Below are positions 19,290 through 29,461 of a stretch of DNA of 45,322 nucleotides, in pieces. Each line of letters opens with the position of its first letter. The first letter of the stretch is position 1. The position numbers were made by a program, and so were the translations under genes. Source of the DNA: Candidatus Polarisedimenticolaceae bacterium (GTDB lineage Bacteria > Pseudomonadota > Gammaproteobacteria > Chromatiales > Chromatiaceae). Location of the stretch: the NCBI GenBank assembly GCA_021648685.1, contig JAKISI010000025.1, positions 1-45,322 on the forward strand. The letters run 5' to 3'. A model generated the notes under the pieces. That model searched no databases, was not told where the DNA came from, and saw nothing but the letters and a program-made list of their open reading frames with translations.

Positions 19290-19607
19290 TCATTTGATGG
19301 CCGCTTCAGCAATATCACTATTACCCCTGTTATCTGTCCATTTTAAAGTGACATGTTCGCCTTTTTTTCCACCTTCAAAACTAAAGGATAGATAGGGGTT
19401 CATCGGCATACCAGCGCCCCATTGTGCCGTCAATAAAACAGTCTCTTTATATCGGCATGTTACTTTTTGAATAAAGTGAGGTGGTATCGTGTCGCCTGTC
19501 TTGCTATTGACCCGATGGCCTGACTCCATGGGGTGGGTAATAAGCGCATTAACGGTTGTGGTGCCACGGTTATATTTGGCGCGTATCTCTATTGTTTTTG
19601 TTGCCAT
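19290..19607 (-). CDS. soxZ: SoxZ sulfur carrier subunit
   Basis: SoxZ pairs with SoxY to form the periplasmic carrier on which thiosulfate sulfur is processed by the Sox enzymes. The 105-residue protein has no signal peptide, as expected, since it is exported with SoxY. Family motifs are visible: ALITHPMESGHR, IPPHFIQKVTC, WGAGMPMNPYLSFSFEGGKKG and the C-terminal W-x-D (KWTDNRG). The sequence looks intact. It follows soxY by six bases. No soxXA, soxB or soxCD is in the window. Confidence 0.93.
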   Translation of the reverse strand: MATKTIEIRAKYNRGTTTVNALITHPMESGHRVNSKTGDTIPPHFIQKVTCRYKETVLLTAQWGAGMPMNPYLSFSFEGGKKGEHVTLKWTDNRGNSDIAEAAIK

Positions 19608-19613
19608 TAATAT

Positions 19614-20087
19614 CTACTCCTGCCTGGCTACGGTCCGTATTTTTTTACTACTGCTGTAGAGCCTGTTGCTGGCGCTTGCAATGACAACAATCTCACCACT
19701 GTTTTCTATTTTGATGCGTGTAGTAATCATTTTGGCTGTTTTTTGATCGAGCTTGAAGTGGGCAACCAGGGGGGATCGATTATTTGGGATGAATATACTA
19801 ATGGATTCAGTGCCAGGTAACTGGGAGTCGATTGTGATATGAGCGATGCCATTTTCTGCAATGACCGGGGCTGCTATCATTAAATCATCAGAGCCAGAAA
19901 TGACGGTGTTATCCCCCATCAGCTTCAGCAACGCCTCTTCAACCGAACGCGCATTAAAGGCCTCTTTTGGCCAGACCGTATTGCCTGTCGGGTGGGCATA
20001 GGCCAATCCCGCGCCTATGCTGCTTATCGCGCCCACGGCAAGCGCTCCTTTTAGAATAGCTCTGCGGTGCTGGCTGACATTTTTCAT
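19614..20087 (-). CDS. soxY: SoxY-family protein without cysteine or GGCGG arm
   Basis: A 157-residue SoxY homologue. It has a Tat-type signal (HRRAILKG, then a hydrophobic stretch to AYA) and the SoxY core: WPKEAFNARSVEEAL, IAAPVIAENGIAHITI, LPGTESISIFI and TTRIKIENSGEIVVIA. In normal SoxY the chain ends in GGCGG, whose cysteine carries the sulfur substrate. Here it ends NRLYSSSKKIRTVARQE, and the whole protein contains no cysteine. A run of seven A bases lies near the end, but neither other reading frame encodes GGCGG. This protein therefore cannot be a standard sulfur carrier. It lies between a BepA-like protease gene (11 bases upstream) and soxZ. Identity as a SoxY homologue is secure; function is open. 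Confidence 0.88.
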   Translation of the reverse strand: MKNVSQHRRAILKGALAVGAISSIGAGLAYAHPTGNTVWPKEAFNARSVEEALLKLMGDNTVISGSDDLMIAAPVIAENGIAHITIDSQLPGTESISIFIPNNRSPLVAHFKLDQKTAKMITTRIKIENSGEIVVIASASNRLYSSSKKIRTVARQE

Positions 20088-20098
20088 AGTGGCTTGCG

Positions 20099-21568
20099 TT
20101 ATTTTTTATGACGACGTTTAAGTTCGGTCAGCTCGGATTGAATCTGTTTCAATTGAGCAGACATTCGCTCTTCGCGGAACAGGGAGATGCTCTTATCTTG
20201 CAGCGCAATCATAAGTTGCTGTTTTGCCTGCTCAAGTCGACCTGAAATATAGTAGTAGTCTGCCTGGTACTCATGGGCTTGATTGGTGTCCCCCGCTTCT
20301 GCCGTTGCCTGTGCCAGGAGCTTATACAGTGCAGCATCCCGTGGACGATGAGGGGCGGTATGTTCAAGAATCTTACGTGCGGCTACAGGGTTTCCAATTG
20401 CTATCAATGTTTGCGCATAGGCCATCGTAATCGGGTAGTTATCAGGTGCCTCATTTAATGCAGTTTCAAGGGTGAGTGCAGCGATCTCTGGCTCTCCCGA
20501 TTGGGTGTAGAGACGGGCATTTAGCAGTTGGTAGGCAATTTGATTGGGATACGCCTCAAGCAGCTTGTTCAGCTCTTTTCTTGCCAGGCCGAGATCTTTG
20601 GCACGCATCAAGGCCAGCACATAACCATAGCGTTGCGCTGCTTCATTACGGTAGCGCCCATCAGCCAGTGTCTCCCTGAAAAAGCGGATAGCATCTTTTG
20701 CCTTCTCATACTGTTGTTCACGCAGAGTGACCCGCAGCAGATAGTAACGTACATCGGCCGGATACTGCTTGTAGGGGTATGCCTCTGCGCGGCCTCTTGA
20801 GTCTGAGATGCGTGTGGCCGTGACAGGATGGGTGCGTAAAAATTCGGGCAGGGTGCTGCCATAAAAGCGGGTAGCCCGGCCCATGCGCCCAAAAAAAACC
20901 GGCATGGCTCTGGGGTCAAAATTGGCATTGGCCAGGGTGTTTATTCCAATGCGGTCTGCCTCATGCTCATTGGCACGGGTAAAGTTGATCTTGCGCTGAA
21001 GCATGCCGGCCTGCAAGCCCATTGCGGCGGCAGCCCCAAGGTCTGTCCCGCCGCCAACCAGTATCGCAGCCAGTGAAATAGCGGCTATGGGCAGGTTCAT
21101 ACGGCTGGCATCATCAAATGTACGCAACAGATGTTTTTGTGTGACGTGCGCTATCTCGTGGGCGACAACAGAAGCCAGTTCGCTCTCAGTCTCTGTTGTG
21201 AGTACCAGGCCGGAAAATATACCAATATGGCCTGCCGGCCCGGCAAAGGCATTGACTGCTGGGCTATCAATAAGAAAAAAATGGAACTGTTGACCTGCTG
21301 CCTCACTGTTGGATGCCAACCGGTCACCAAGGGACTGGATGTAATCTGCAATCAGGGGGTCAGAGACTACAGGATAGTGGTTGCGCACACTGCGCATAAA
21401 GGCCTGACCCAGTCGCTGTTCCTGAGCCGGTGTCAGTATGCTGCCTGATGAGTCCCCAATCTCTGGCAGATGAAACCCATCACTGGCAGATGCCAGGGGC
21501 AAGAAGGCGCTTAAGAGCAGCAGGTTTAGCCCAAGCAGCCACCGGCCTGCTTTTACGTTTTTCCGCAT
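20099..21568 (-). CDS. BepA-like periplasmic M48 metalloprotease with TPR repeats
   Basis: A 489-residue exported zinc protease of the BepA/YfgC type, which in E. coli helps assemble or removes misassembled outer-membrane proteins such as LptD. It begins with a signal peptide (GRWLLGLNLLLLSAFLPLASA). The zinc site HExxH is VVAHEIAHVTQKH, with the further ligand region NEHEADRIGI. The C-terminal half is a TPR array (YQLLNARLYTQSGEPEIAA, AYAQTLIAIGNPVAA). The frame is open to an ATG at 21595, but ATG at 21568 gives a compact signal peptide; neither has a strong ribosome-binding site. It is the first gene of a likely operon with soxYZ and is divergent from dsrE. Confidence 0.88.
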   Translation of the reverse strand: MRKNVKAGRWLLGLNLLLLSAFLPLASASDGFHLPEIGDSSGSILTPAQEQRLGQAFMRSVRNHYPVVSDPLIADYIQSLGDRLASNSEAAGQQFHFFLIDSPAVNAFAGPAGHIGIFSGLVLTTETESELASVVAHEIAHVTQKHLLRTFDDASRMNLPIAAISLAAILVGGGTDLGAAAAMGLQAGMLQRKINFTRANEHEADRIGINTLANANFDPRAMPVFFGRMGRATRFYGSTLPEFLRTHPVTATRISDSRGRAEAYPYKQYPADVRYYLLRVTLREQQYEKAKDAIRFFRETLADGRYRNEAAQRYGYVLALMRAKDLGLARKELNKLLEAYPNQIAYQLLNARLYTQSGEPEIAALTLETALNEAPDNYPITMAYAQTLIAIGNPVAARKILEHTAPHRPRDAALYKLLAQATAEAGDTNQAHEYQADYYYISGRLEQAKQQLMIALQDKSISLFREERMSAQLKQIQSELTELKRRHKK

Positions 21569-21708
21569 TATGAATGAAGTGATGTGCCTGCACATGGCGA
21601 TGCTGCAATCCTACCTTAAAGTTGTCTGGTCGCGTAATATGAATTTTGGCATGGCTCTCTCTGGATACGAACTGTACTATACAGGGTTAGCAATTTGGAT
21701 CGTATGAA

Positions 21709-22101
21709 ATGAAATTTGTAATACAGGTTAATGAAGGCCCATATCAGCATCAGACAGCAGATTCAGCCTATCAGTTCACCCGCGCGGCACTGGCCAGGGG
21801 GCATGAAGTGCTGCGGGTGTTTTTCTATCATGATGGCGTAAATAATGGCACCCGGCTCACATCCCCCCCTCAGGATGATCGAGATATCGTCGGTCGCTGG
21901 TCTGCCCTGGCGGCGGAGCATGGGCTGGATCTGGTGATCTGCGTTGCTGCGGCCTACCGTCGCGGCATCCTTGATGAGAGTGAAATGAAACGGCTGGGTA
22001 AAGATGCCCATAATCTGGCTCCCGGGTTCAGAATATCCGGCCTGGGACAGTTGATAGAGGGCGTTGTGCTGGCTGACCGCCTGGTGGTCTTTGGAGATTG
22101 A
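21709..22101 (+). CDS. dsrE: Sulfur relay protein DsrE
   Basis: DsrE is the active subunit of the DsrE2F2H2 complex, which passes sulfane sulfur from the rhodanese/TusA side to DsrC in sulfur oxidisers. The 130-residue protein matches the TusD/DsrE family and keeps the active cysteine at position 78 (LDLVICVAAAYRRG), the residue known to be essential in Allochromatium vinosum. It starts a tight cluster: dsrF starts 1 base after the stop. The divergent partner is the BepA-soxYZ transcript, so 21569-21708 holds the regulatory region of both. Confidence 0.94.
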   Translation: MKFVIQVNEGPYQHQTADSAYQFTRAALARGHEVLRVFFYHDGVNNGTRLTSPPQDDRDIVGRWSALAAEHGLDLVICVAAAYRRGILDESEMKRLGKDAHNLAPGFRISGLGQLIEGVVLADRLVVFGD

Positions 22102-22102
22102 T

Positions 22103-22465
22103 GTGAAGATAAAAAAGTGCCTCTATGTCAATCGGCGCGCACCTTATGGCACCAGTTATGCCCTGGAGGCTATTGATATGGTTCTGATCGGCTCCGTCTT
22201 TGATCAGGATATATCACTGCTCTTCATTGATGATGGCCTGTTTCAACTGAAAAAAGGGCAGGATACGGCCGATGTTGAGATAAAAAATCACTCACCCGCC
22301 TATCGCGCCTTTGAGATGTACGATGTGGAAAAAATCTATGTATCGAAGGAGGCCATGGCTGCGCGCGGCCTCAAGAGAGCCGACCTGCTGGTGGATGTTG
22401 AGCAGCTGAGCGACAACAGGATCAAAGAGCTTATGGATGAACACGATGTCATCTTCTCCTTTTAA
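22103..22465 (+). CDS. dsrF: Sulfur relay protein DsrF
   Basis: The TusC-like subunit of the DsrEFH complex, structural rather than catalytic. The 120-residue protein has KKCLYVNRRAPYGTSYALEA at its N-terminus, followed by LLFIDDGLFQLKKGQ. The frame is open from an ATG at 22064 inside dsrE, but GTG at 22103 follows GGAG by six bases and gives the normal length. It is nearly contiguous with dsrE, and dsrH starts nine bases after the stop. Confidence 0.93.
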   Translation: MKIKKCLYVNRRAPYGTSYALEAIDMVLIGSVFDQDISLLFIDDGLFQLKKGQDTADVEIKNHSPAYRAFEMYDVEKIYVSKEAMAARGLKRADLLVDVEQLSDNRIKELMDEHDVIFSF

Positions 22466-22474
22466 GGCTATCCC

Positions 22475-22783
22475 ATGAGTATTCTGCACACGGTCAATAA
22501 ATCACCCTTTGAGAAGAACAGCCTGGAAAGCTGCCTGCGCTATGCAAAAAATGGCAGCGCCGTGCTGTTGATTGAAGATGGCATCTATGCAGCACTGGCC
22601 GGAACCACCTTTGAAAACACGGTGGCAACAGCCATGAGTGAACTGGATTTTTACTGCCTGGCCCCTGATATGAAGGCGCGGGGATTCTCGTCAAGCAGTA
22701 TGATTGATGGCATCAAACTGGTGGATTATGCCGGTTTTGTTGATCTTACAGTCGAATATGAGAAGGTTCAGGCGTGGTTATGA
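22475..22783 (+). CDS. dsrH: Sulfur relay protein DsrH
   Basis: The TusB-like subunit of the DsrEFH complex. The 102-residue protein begins MSILHTVNKSPFEKNSLESC, which places a cysteine at position 20, the conserved DsrH cysteine. VLLIEDGIYAAL follows. Its stop overlaps the dsrC start by four bases (ATGA), so the two genes are translationally coupled. Confidence 0.93.
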   Translation: MSILHTVNKSPFEKNSLESCLRYAKNGSAVLLIEDGIYAALAGTTFENTVATAMSELDFYCLAPDMKARGFSSSSMIDGIKLVDYAGFVDLTVEYEKVQAWL

Positions 22784-23112
22784 GTATTGAGGTGAATGGC
22801 AAGGTACTGGAGACCGACAAAGAGGGTTATCTGCTGGATCTTTCCCAATGGGAGCCAGCAGTGGCAGAGACAATGGCTCTGGCGGATCAGCAGGAGTTGA
22901 CTCCAGAGCATTGGGAGGTGATCCGCTTCCTGCGTGAATTTTATGCTGAATTTGCCATGGCACCAGCGGTGCGCATCCTCACCCGCGCCATTGGAAAAAA
23001 GTTTGGTAAAGAGAAGGGCAATGCCCGTTATCTCTATAACCTCTTCCCCTATGGCCCTGGCAAACAGGCCTGCCGCTATGCCGGGCTGCCCAAGCCATCA
23101 GGCTGCATGTGA
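22780..23112 (+). CDS. dsrC: Sulfur carrier protein DsrC
   Basis: DsrC receives sulfur from DsrEFH, and as a trisulfide it is the substrate or product of dissimilatory sulfite reductase DsrAB; DsrMKJOP recycles it. The 110-residue protein ends FPYGPGKQACRYAG then LPKPSGCM. This gives both tail cysteines, Cys98 and Cys109, separated by ten residues. Two cysteines mark true DsrC, whereas TusE keeps only the last. ATG at 22780 is chosen over GTG at 22774 because it gives the standard N-terminus. dsrAB and dsrMKJOP are not in the window. Confidence 0.95.
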   Translation: MSIEVNGKVLETDKEGYLLDLSQWEPAVAETMALADQQELTPEHWEVIRFLREFYAEFAMAPAVRILTRAIGKKFGKEKGNARYLYNLFPYGPGKQACRYAGLPKPSGCM

Positions 23113-23127
23113 CCTGTATAAAAAACC

Positions 23128-24498
23128 ATGTCTCACCTGCTTATCTCGGCGGCGCATAAATCCTCCGGTAAAACCACGCTGAGCATAGGACTCTGTGCCG
23201 CACTCAAACAACAGGGGCTGACGGTTCAACCCTTTAAGAAAGGGCCGGACTATATCGACCCCATGTGGCTGAGCCGTGCAGCTGGCCGCGCCTGCTATAA
23301 CCTTGATTTTCATATCAGCTCCCGGGCGGCAATAAAAGAGACCTTTGCACAACGCATGCAGGGTGCCGATATTGGCCTCATTGAAGGCAATAAGGGGCTC
23401 TATGATGGGCTGGATCTGAATGGCAGTAATAGCAATGCAGCACTTGCCACGCTGCTCAATGCACCGGTGGTTCTGGTTATTGATGCACGGGGTATGACCC
23501 GTGGCATTGCTCCACTGATCCTTGGCTATCAAGCCTTTGAGCCGGATATTCATATTGCTGCGGTCATCCTCAACCAGGTGGGTGGTTATCGGCATGAGGA
23601 GAAGCTCCGGCGGGTGATTGAACACTACACCGATGTGCCGGTGCTGGGTGCGGTACATCATGCGCCAGAGATAGAGATCATCGAACGCCATCTGGGCCTG
23701 ATGCCAAGCAGTGAAACTGCTGAACGTGATGAGATCATTCAGCGCATTGCCGATGCGGTTGCCGACCAGGTTGATCTGGGGAGAGTGATTGAGCTGGCCG
23801 CTGCGGCTCCCACTATTGTTCCGGTTGCCCCGACTGTGGTAACAGCCTCTTCCGGCAGAACCGTTCGGATCGGCATAGCGCAGGATGCAGCCTTTGGCTT
23901 CTACTATGCCGGTGATCTGGAACGATTTGAACAGGCGGGTGCCGAGCTTGTGCCGTTCAATACACTGACTGATAACAGCCTGCCGGAGATCGATGGGTTA
24001 TTTATTGGCGGTGGCTTTCCAGAGAGGCAGATGGCAGCACTGACAGATAACAAAAGCCTGCGCCAAGCCATCCGTGATTTTATTGAGGCGGGTGGGGTGG
24101 CCTATGTTGAATGTGGTGGCCTGATGTACCTGACGCGCAGTCTGAGCTGGAGAGGAGAAAAGCATGAGATGGTCGGTGCCATACCCGCTGACTGCCTCAT
24201 GTGTGAGCGACCGCAAGGTCGGGGCTATGTGCGCCTGCGCCAGACCGCTGATGCCCTGTGGGATCTGCCGTCAATTGTGCAAAAAGAGATTGCTGCACAT
24301 GAGTTTCACTACTCCAGGCTGGAGAATCTGGGCGAAGAGATCAAGTTTGCCTATGAGATGCTACGAGGCACCGGCATAGATGGTCATCATGATGGTATCA
24401 TCTATAAAAATCTTCTGGCCAGTTACACCCACCTTCAGGATACAGACCGCTACCACTGGGTAGCACATTTTGTTACCTTTATAAGAAGGGCAGGTTGA
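23128..24498 (+). CDS. dsrN: Cobyrinate a,c-diamide synthase family protein, DsrN-like
   Basis: A 456-residue glutamine-dependent amidase of the CobB/CbiA family. In dsr clusters the homologue DsrN is thought to amidate sirohaem to make the sirohaem amide cofactor of DsrAB. The N-terminal ATP-binding domain has HKSSGKTTLSIGLCAAL and KKGPDYIDPMWL. The C-terminal class I glutaminase domain has the nucleophile Cys329 in YVECGGLMYL and the histidine in AHEFHYS. It starts 15 bases after dsrC, in the place where dsrMKLJOP would stand in a full cluster. A cobalamin role is possible, but no cob gene is nearby, so DsrN is favoured. Confidence 0.88.
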   Translation: MSHLLISAAHKSSGKTTLSIGLCAALKQQGLTVQPFKKGPDYIDPMWLSRAAGRACYNLDFHISSRAAIKETFAQRMQGADIGLIEGNKGLYDGLDLNGSNSNAALATLLNAPVVLVIDARGMTRGIAPLILGYQAFEPDIHIAAVILNQVGGYRHEEKLRRVIEHYTDVPVLGAVHHAPEIEIIERHLGLMPSSETAERDEIIQRIADAVADQVDLGRVIELAAAAPTIVPVAPTVVTASSGRTVRIGIAQDAAFGFYYAGDLERFEQAGAELVPFNTLTDNSLPEIDGLFIGGGFPERQMAALTDNKSLRQAIRDFIEAGGVAYVECGGLMYLTRSLSWRGEKHEMVGAIPADCLMCERPQGRGYVRLRQTADALWDLPSIVQKEIAAHEFHYSRLENLGEEIKFAYEMLRGTGIDGHHDGIIYKNLLASYTHLQDTDRYHWVAHFVTFIRRAG

Positions 24499-24565
24499 GT
24501 CACACCAAAGACCTGATTTTGCTCTTTCTCCCATACTTAACTTTTAAATAGAGATAAAAACAGGC

Positions 24566-24997
24566 ATGCCAAAACTTACTGATGCGATGACCAGTGACCA
24601 TAAACGATGTGATGAAATCTTTGTTCAGGCCGAAGAGGCGGTATCAGAGGGAGATTGGGAGAGAGCAGCAGCCCTGTTCAAAGAGTTTGAAGAGGCTATT
24701 GAACAGCATTTTTTAATGGAAGAGACCGTTCTTTTTCCTGCATACAGTGCAAAGACAAATCTGAGCAGCGTGACGGATGCCCTGATGAATGAGCACATGC
24801 AGATGCGCATTATGATTTTTGAAGCCGGGGAGAGCATCAAAACCAAAGATCAGGAGCAGTTTCTGGGGCAGGCTGAGACACTGCTTACCATACTGCAGCA
24901 GCATAATAGAAAAGAGGAGTCCAAGATGTATACCATGGCAGATTCATCACTGCGTGGTGATGTTGATGAACTGCTTAGCAAGATGGGGATGGTTTAG
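24566..24997 (+). CDS. Hemerythrin HHE-domain protein
   Basis: A 143-residue four-helix protein with the diiron ligands of hemerythrin-like domains: His12, His48 with Glu52 or Glu53 (EQHFLMEE), His77 (NEHMQMR) and His113 with Glu117 or Glu118 (QQHNRKEE). Such proteins bind oxygen, nitric oxide or iron, and can act in sensing or storage. It lies 67 bases after dsrN on the same strand and could be co-transcribed. Its stop lies one base from the stop of the convergent YkgJ-type gene. The specific role is unknown. Confidence 0.85.
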   Translation: MPKLTDAMTSDHKRCDEIFVQAEEAVSEGDWERAAALFKEFEEAIEQHFLMEETVLFPAYSAKTNLSSVTDALMNEHMQMRIMIFEAGESIKTKDQEQFLGQAETLLTILQQHNRKEESKMYTMADSSLRGDVDELLSKMGMV

Positions 24998-24998
24998 T

Positions 24999-25367
24999 TT
25001 AGGGTTTCCCCCAGGTCTTGAATCGCTTTTTGCAGTATTTCAGCAGCTGCTCATAATTGCGAAAGTGGAGCATAAAACCCTCCTCAGCCGGGGCATCGTA
25101 TTCACACCAGCTGTTTTCATATTCACGGCAGATAGCGGGGCGCGAGTCGTAGATCCCGCAGCTTCCGTTCTTTTTCAGGTGTGAGCAGCGGGTGTGGATC
25201 AGCAGATACCAGCCATCTGAGTCTTTGTAGGCTTCAACGCCTTCATGCAAGACCTGCCAGAGCAGGTGCTCAAAATCAGCCTTTGAGCGCATGGGGCCAA
25301 GCGCCTCCGTAATGTAGCTGCAGCACTTTGTGCCTGGGCAAAAGCTGCATTTATTCGACGCATTCAT
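24999..25367 (-). CDS. YkgJ-family cysteine-cluster (zinc/iron-chelating) protein
   Basis: A 122-residue protein with the CxxC...CC pattern of the YkgJ/UPF0153 family: NKCSFCPGTKCCSYI, then CSHLKKNGSCGIYDSRPAICREY, then SWCEYDAPAEEG. These cysteines are thought to bind zinc or an iron-sulfur cluster. No biochemical role is established. The frame extends to 25460, but ATG at 25367 follows an AGAGGGG ribosome-binding site and starts just before the first cysteine motif. A terminator at 25395-25417 separates it from rhlB upstream. Confidence 0.8.
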   Translation of the reverse strand: MNASNKCSFCPGTKCCSYITEALGPMRSKADFEHLLWQVLHEGVEAYKDSDGWYLLIHTRCSHLKKNGSCGIYDSRPAICREYENSWCEYDAPAEEGFMLHFRNYEQLLKYCKKRFKTWGKP

Positions 25368-25394
25368 GCGTCTTACCCCTCTGGGGCTGGCATG

Positions 25395-25417
25395 AAAACC
25401 CGTTTCTGACGGGTTTT
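25395..25417 (-). terminator. Hairpin terminator after rhlB
   Basis: AAAACCCGT pairs perfectly with ACGGGTTTT around a TTCTG loop. The stem is A-rich on one side and T-rich on the other, so it can act in both directions. It lies between the rhlB stop and the YkgJ-type gene. Confidence 0.75.
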
Positions 25418-25478
25418 TATTCTCAGTGGTTATTGTTGGTGGTGATCTGTGCCGTGCCAAATGAGCAATCTTCTGCGG

Positions 25479-26768
25479 CTATGAACTTGATGGTCTAGGG
25501 CGGTGTCTTCTGCGGTGGTTTTTCGCCGGTGATGAGCCCTTGCCTGATCGGTGGCTTTTTCTTTCAGGTGACCGCTTTCGACTGCCGGGGTCTACCTCAG
25601 CCAAGAGCGCTGCGGTAATCGGCTCAATCGGCAGTTTGTGACCAATATAACTTTCGATGTCAGGGAGTGAGAATGCGTAATGCTCACAGATAAAGCTGAT
25701 TGCATCACCGCTGGCACCCGCGCGGGCCGTTCGTCCAATACGATGCACATAATCTTCCGCATCTTCCGGTAGATCGTAGTTGAAGATGTGGCTTACATCC
25801 GGGATGTGCAGGCCGCGAGCCGCCACATCGGTCGCCACCATAATGGGTAGATCACCACTTTGAAACTGTTCCAGCAGCCGCATCCGCTGTTTCTGCGGGA
25901 CGTCCCCAGAGAGAATGGCGGCGTGCAGGCCGTTGCCCTCCAAAAAACCCCAGACCCGATCCGCCTCACGCTTGGTGTTAATGAAGATGATGGTGCGCCT
26001 TGGATCCATCTGTCTCAGCAGACCGATAAGCAGAGGGATCTTCTCCTCATTAGCGGTCATATAGCAGGTCTGTTTCACCTTGTCAGCAGTAACCTTGTCG
26101 GTCTCTATTTTTACTGCCTGCGGGTTGTTCATGTGCTCGTAGGCCAGTTCGGTGACCCGGAAGGAGAGGGTGGCAGAGAAGAGCAACCCAAGCCGCTTTT
26201 CAGGCGGCGGCATACGCCTCAATAGAAAGCGGATATCCTTGATAAAGCCCAGATCGAACATGCGGTCAGCTTCATCCAGAACCACAACCTCAATCGCTTT
26301 TAGATTAAATATATGTTGCTTGAAATAATCAATCAGCCTACCTGGGGTACCGATGAGTATATCGACACCCTCTTCCAGCTGTTTGCGCTGCTGATCGTAG
26401 CCGGTCCCGCCAAATACCAGGCCCAACTTTAGATCGGTATGCCGACCAAGCGTCTCAGCATCTTTATGAATCTGGATAGCCAGCTCGCGGGTGGGAGCCA
26501 GCATAATGGCGCGAGGTTGGTTGGCTTTGCGACTGGGGTCAGGTGGTTGTTCAATCAGGCGCTGAAAGGTTGCCAGTAAAAACGCGGCAGTTTTGCCCGT
26601 TCCGGTTTGTGCCTGGCCAGCAATATCCTGCCCTGCCAGAGCCAATGGAATGGCCTTGGCCTGGATGGGGGTGCAGTTGGAGAAGCCGGCATCTTCAATG
26701 CCTTGCATGATGCTTTCAGCAAAATCAAAGCTGCTGAAACAGGTGTCCGTAAGGTGTTTATCTGTCAT
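25479..26768 (-). CDS. rhlB: ATP-dependent RNA helicase RhlB (DEAD box)
   Basis: A 429-residue DEAD-box helicase; in E. coli RhlB unwinds RNA for RNase E in the degradosome. Motifs in order: Q motif ([13 protein letters not shown]), I (AQTGTGKT), Ia (PTRELA), II (VLDEADRM), III (FSATL), V ([12 protein letters not shown]) and VI ([10 protein letters not shown]). The sequence follows E. coli RhlB closely ([24 protein letters not shown]). A basic, Ser- and Arg-rich tail follows, as usual for RNA binding. It is divergent from trxA-rho, the same arrangement as in E. coli, which supports the name. Confidence 0.93.
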   Translation of the reverse strand: MTDKHLTDTCFSSFDFAESIMQGIEDAGFSNCTPIQAKAIPLALAGQDIAGQAQTGTGKTAAFLLATFQRLIEQPPDPSRKANQPRAIMLAPTRELAIQIHKDAETLGRHTDLKLGLVFGGTGYDQQRKQLEEGVDILIGTPGRLIDYFKQHIFNLKAIEVVVLDEADRMFDLGFIKDIRFLLRRMPPPEKRLGLLFSATLSFRVTELAYEHMNNPQAVKIETDKVTADKVKQTCYMTANEEKIPLLIGLLRQMDPRRTIIFINTKREADRVWGFLEGNGLHAAILSGDVPQKQRMRLLEQFQSGDLPIMVATDVAARGLHIPDVSHIFNYDLPEDAEDYVHRIGRTARAGASGDAISFICEHYAFSLPDIESYIGHKLPIEPITAALLAEVDPGSRKRSPERKSHRSGKGSSPAKNHRRRHRPRPSSS

Positions 26769-26985
26769 GGCGAGCTAGGATACAGCAATTTTGTATGCTT
26801 TGGGGTTGAAAACTTTAGTTTATTCAGCTCAAATAGACCCATTATGGTGATAGGTGTAGTGTCGGAGGCGGCAAAAATGTAGCGCAGCCTGTCGATTCTC
26901 TGCTTAACTTCTATCCAAAGAAAATGAACATACAACCCACTATTACCCTAAAAGTAAATTCCGTAACCTGATTTGGAGAGTTTTT

Positions 26986-27312
26986 GTGAGCGAACAGATT
27001 GTCCATGTGACAGACGATACCTTTGAGGCTGAAGTTTTAGAATCTACACTGCCTGTGTTGGTGGATTACTGGGCAGAGTGGTGCGGCCCTTGTAAAATGA
27101 TTGCCCCGGTGCTGGATGATATCGCCAGTGAATATGCAGGGCGCATTAAAATCGCCAAGCTCAATATTGATGAAAACCCGAATACACCACCTAAGTACGG
27201 TATTCGCGGTATCCCAACACTGATGTTATTCAAAGGGAAAGAGGTTGAAGCCACCAAGGTTGGTGCGGTCTCCAAGTCTCAATTGACCGCATTCATTGAT
27301 AGTAACCTCTGA
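26986..27312 (+). CDS. trxA: Thioredoxin TrxA
   Basis: A 108-residue cytoplasmic dithiol reductant that keeps ribonucleotide reductase, PAPS reductase and other enzymes reduced. The active site WCGPCK has Cys33 and Cys36, and the cis-proline loop [12 protein letters not shown] is intact. Start is GTG at 26986, eight bases after GGAGAG. It lies upstream of rho, as in E. coli. Confidence 0.97.
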   Translation: MSEQIVHVTDDTFEAEVLESTLPVLVDYWAEWCGPCKMIAPVLDDIASEYAGRIKIAKLNIDENPNTPPKYGIRGIPTLMLFKGKEVEATKVGAVSKSQLTAFIDSNL

Positions 27313-27368
27313 TTTTTAGCGCGTAAGTACTGGACGTATCCCTCCCAGCTGCTAAACTATAAGACGTT

Positions 27369-27386
27369 GGCGCTCAACGAAGCGCC
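27369..27386 (+). other. Small hairpin in the trxA-rho gap (rho leader)
   Basis: GGCGCT and AGCGCC form a six-pair stem with a CAACGA loop. No T-run follows, so it is not a standard terminator. Rho is autoregulated through its leader in E. coli, so this may be part of such a leader. The rest of 27313-27498 shows no gene. Confidence 0.35.
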
Positions 27387-27498
27387 GCGTCCTTCACAAA
27401 TATAACTCCCGAAAACTCCGCACAGCAAGCCCAATCCTGGGTTGCTCTGTTTGCATTATTTCTAATCTTCCAACACCACATCTTTCAAAAGTACACAA

Positions 27499-29417
<1,919 letters not shown>

Positions 29418-29461
29418 GCAAGCGCAAACCCTGGTGCCAGCCAGAACTCCAAGACCCGTGA

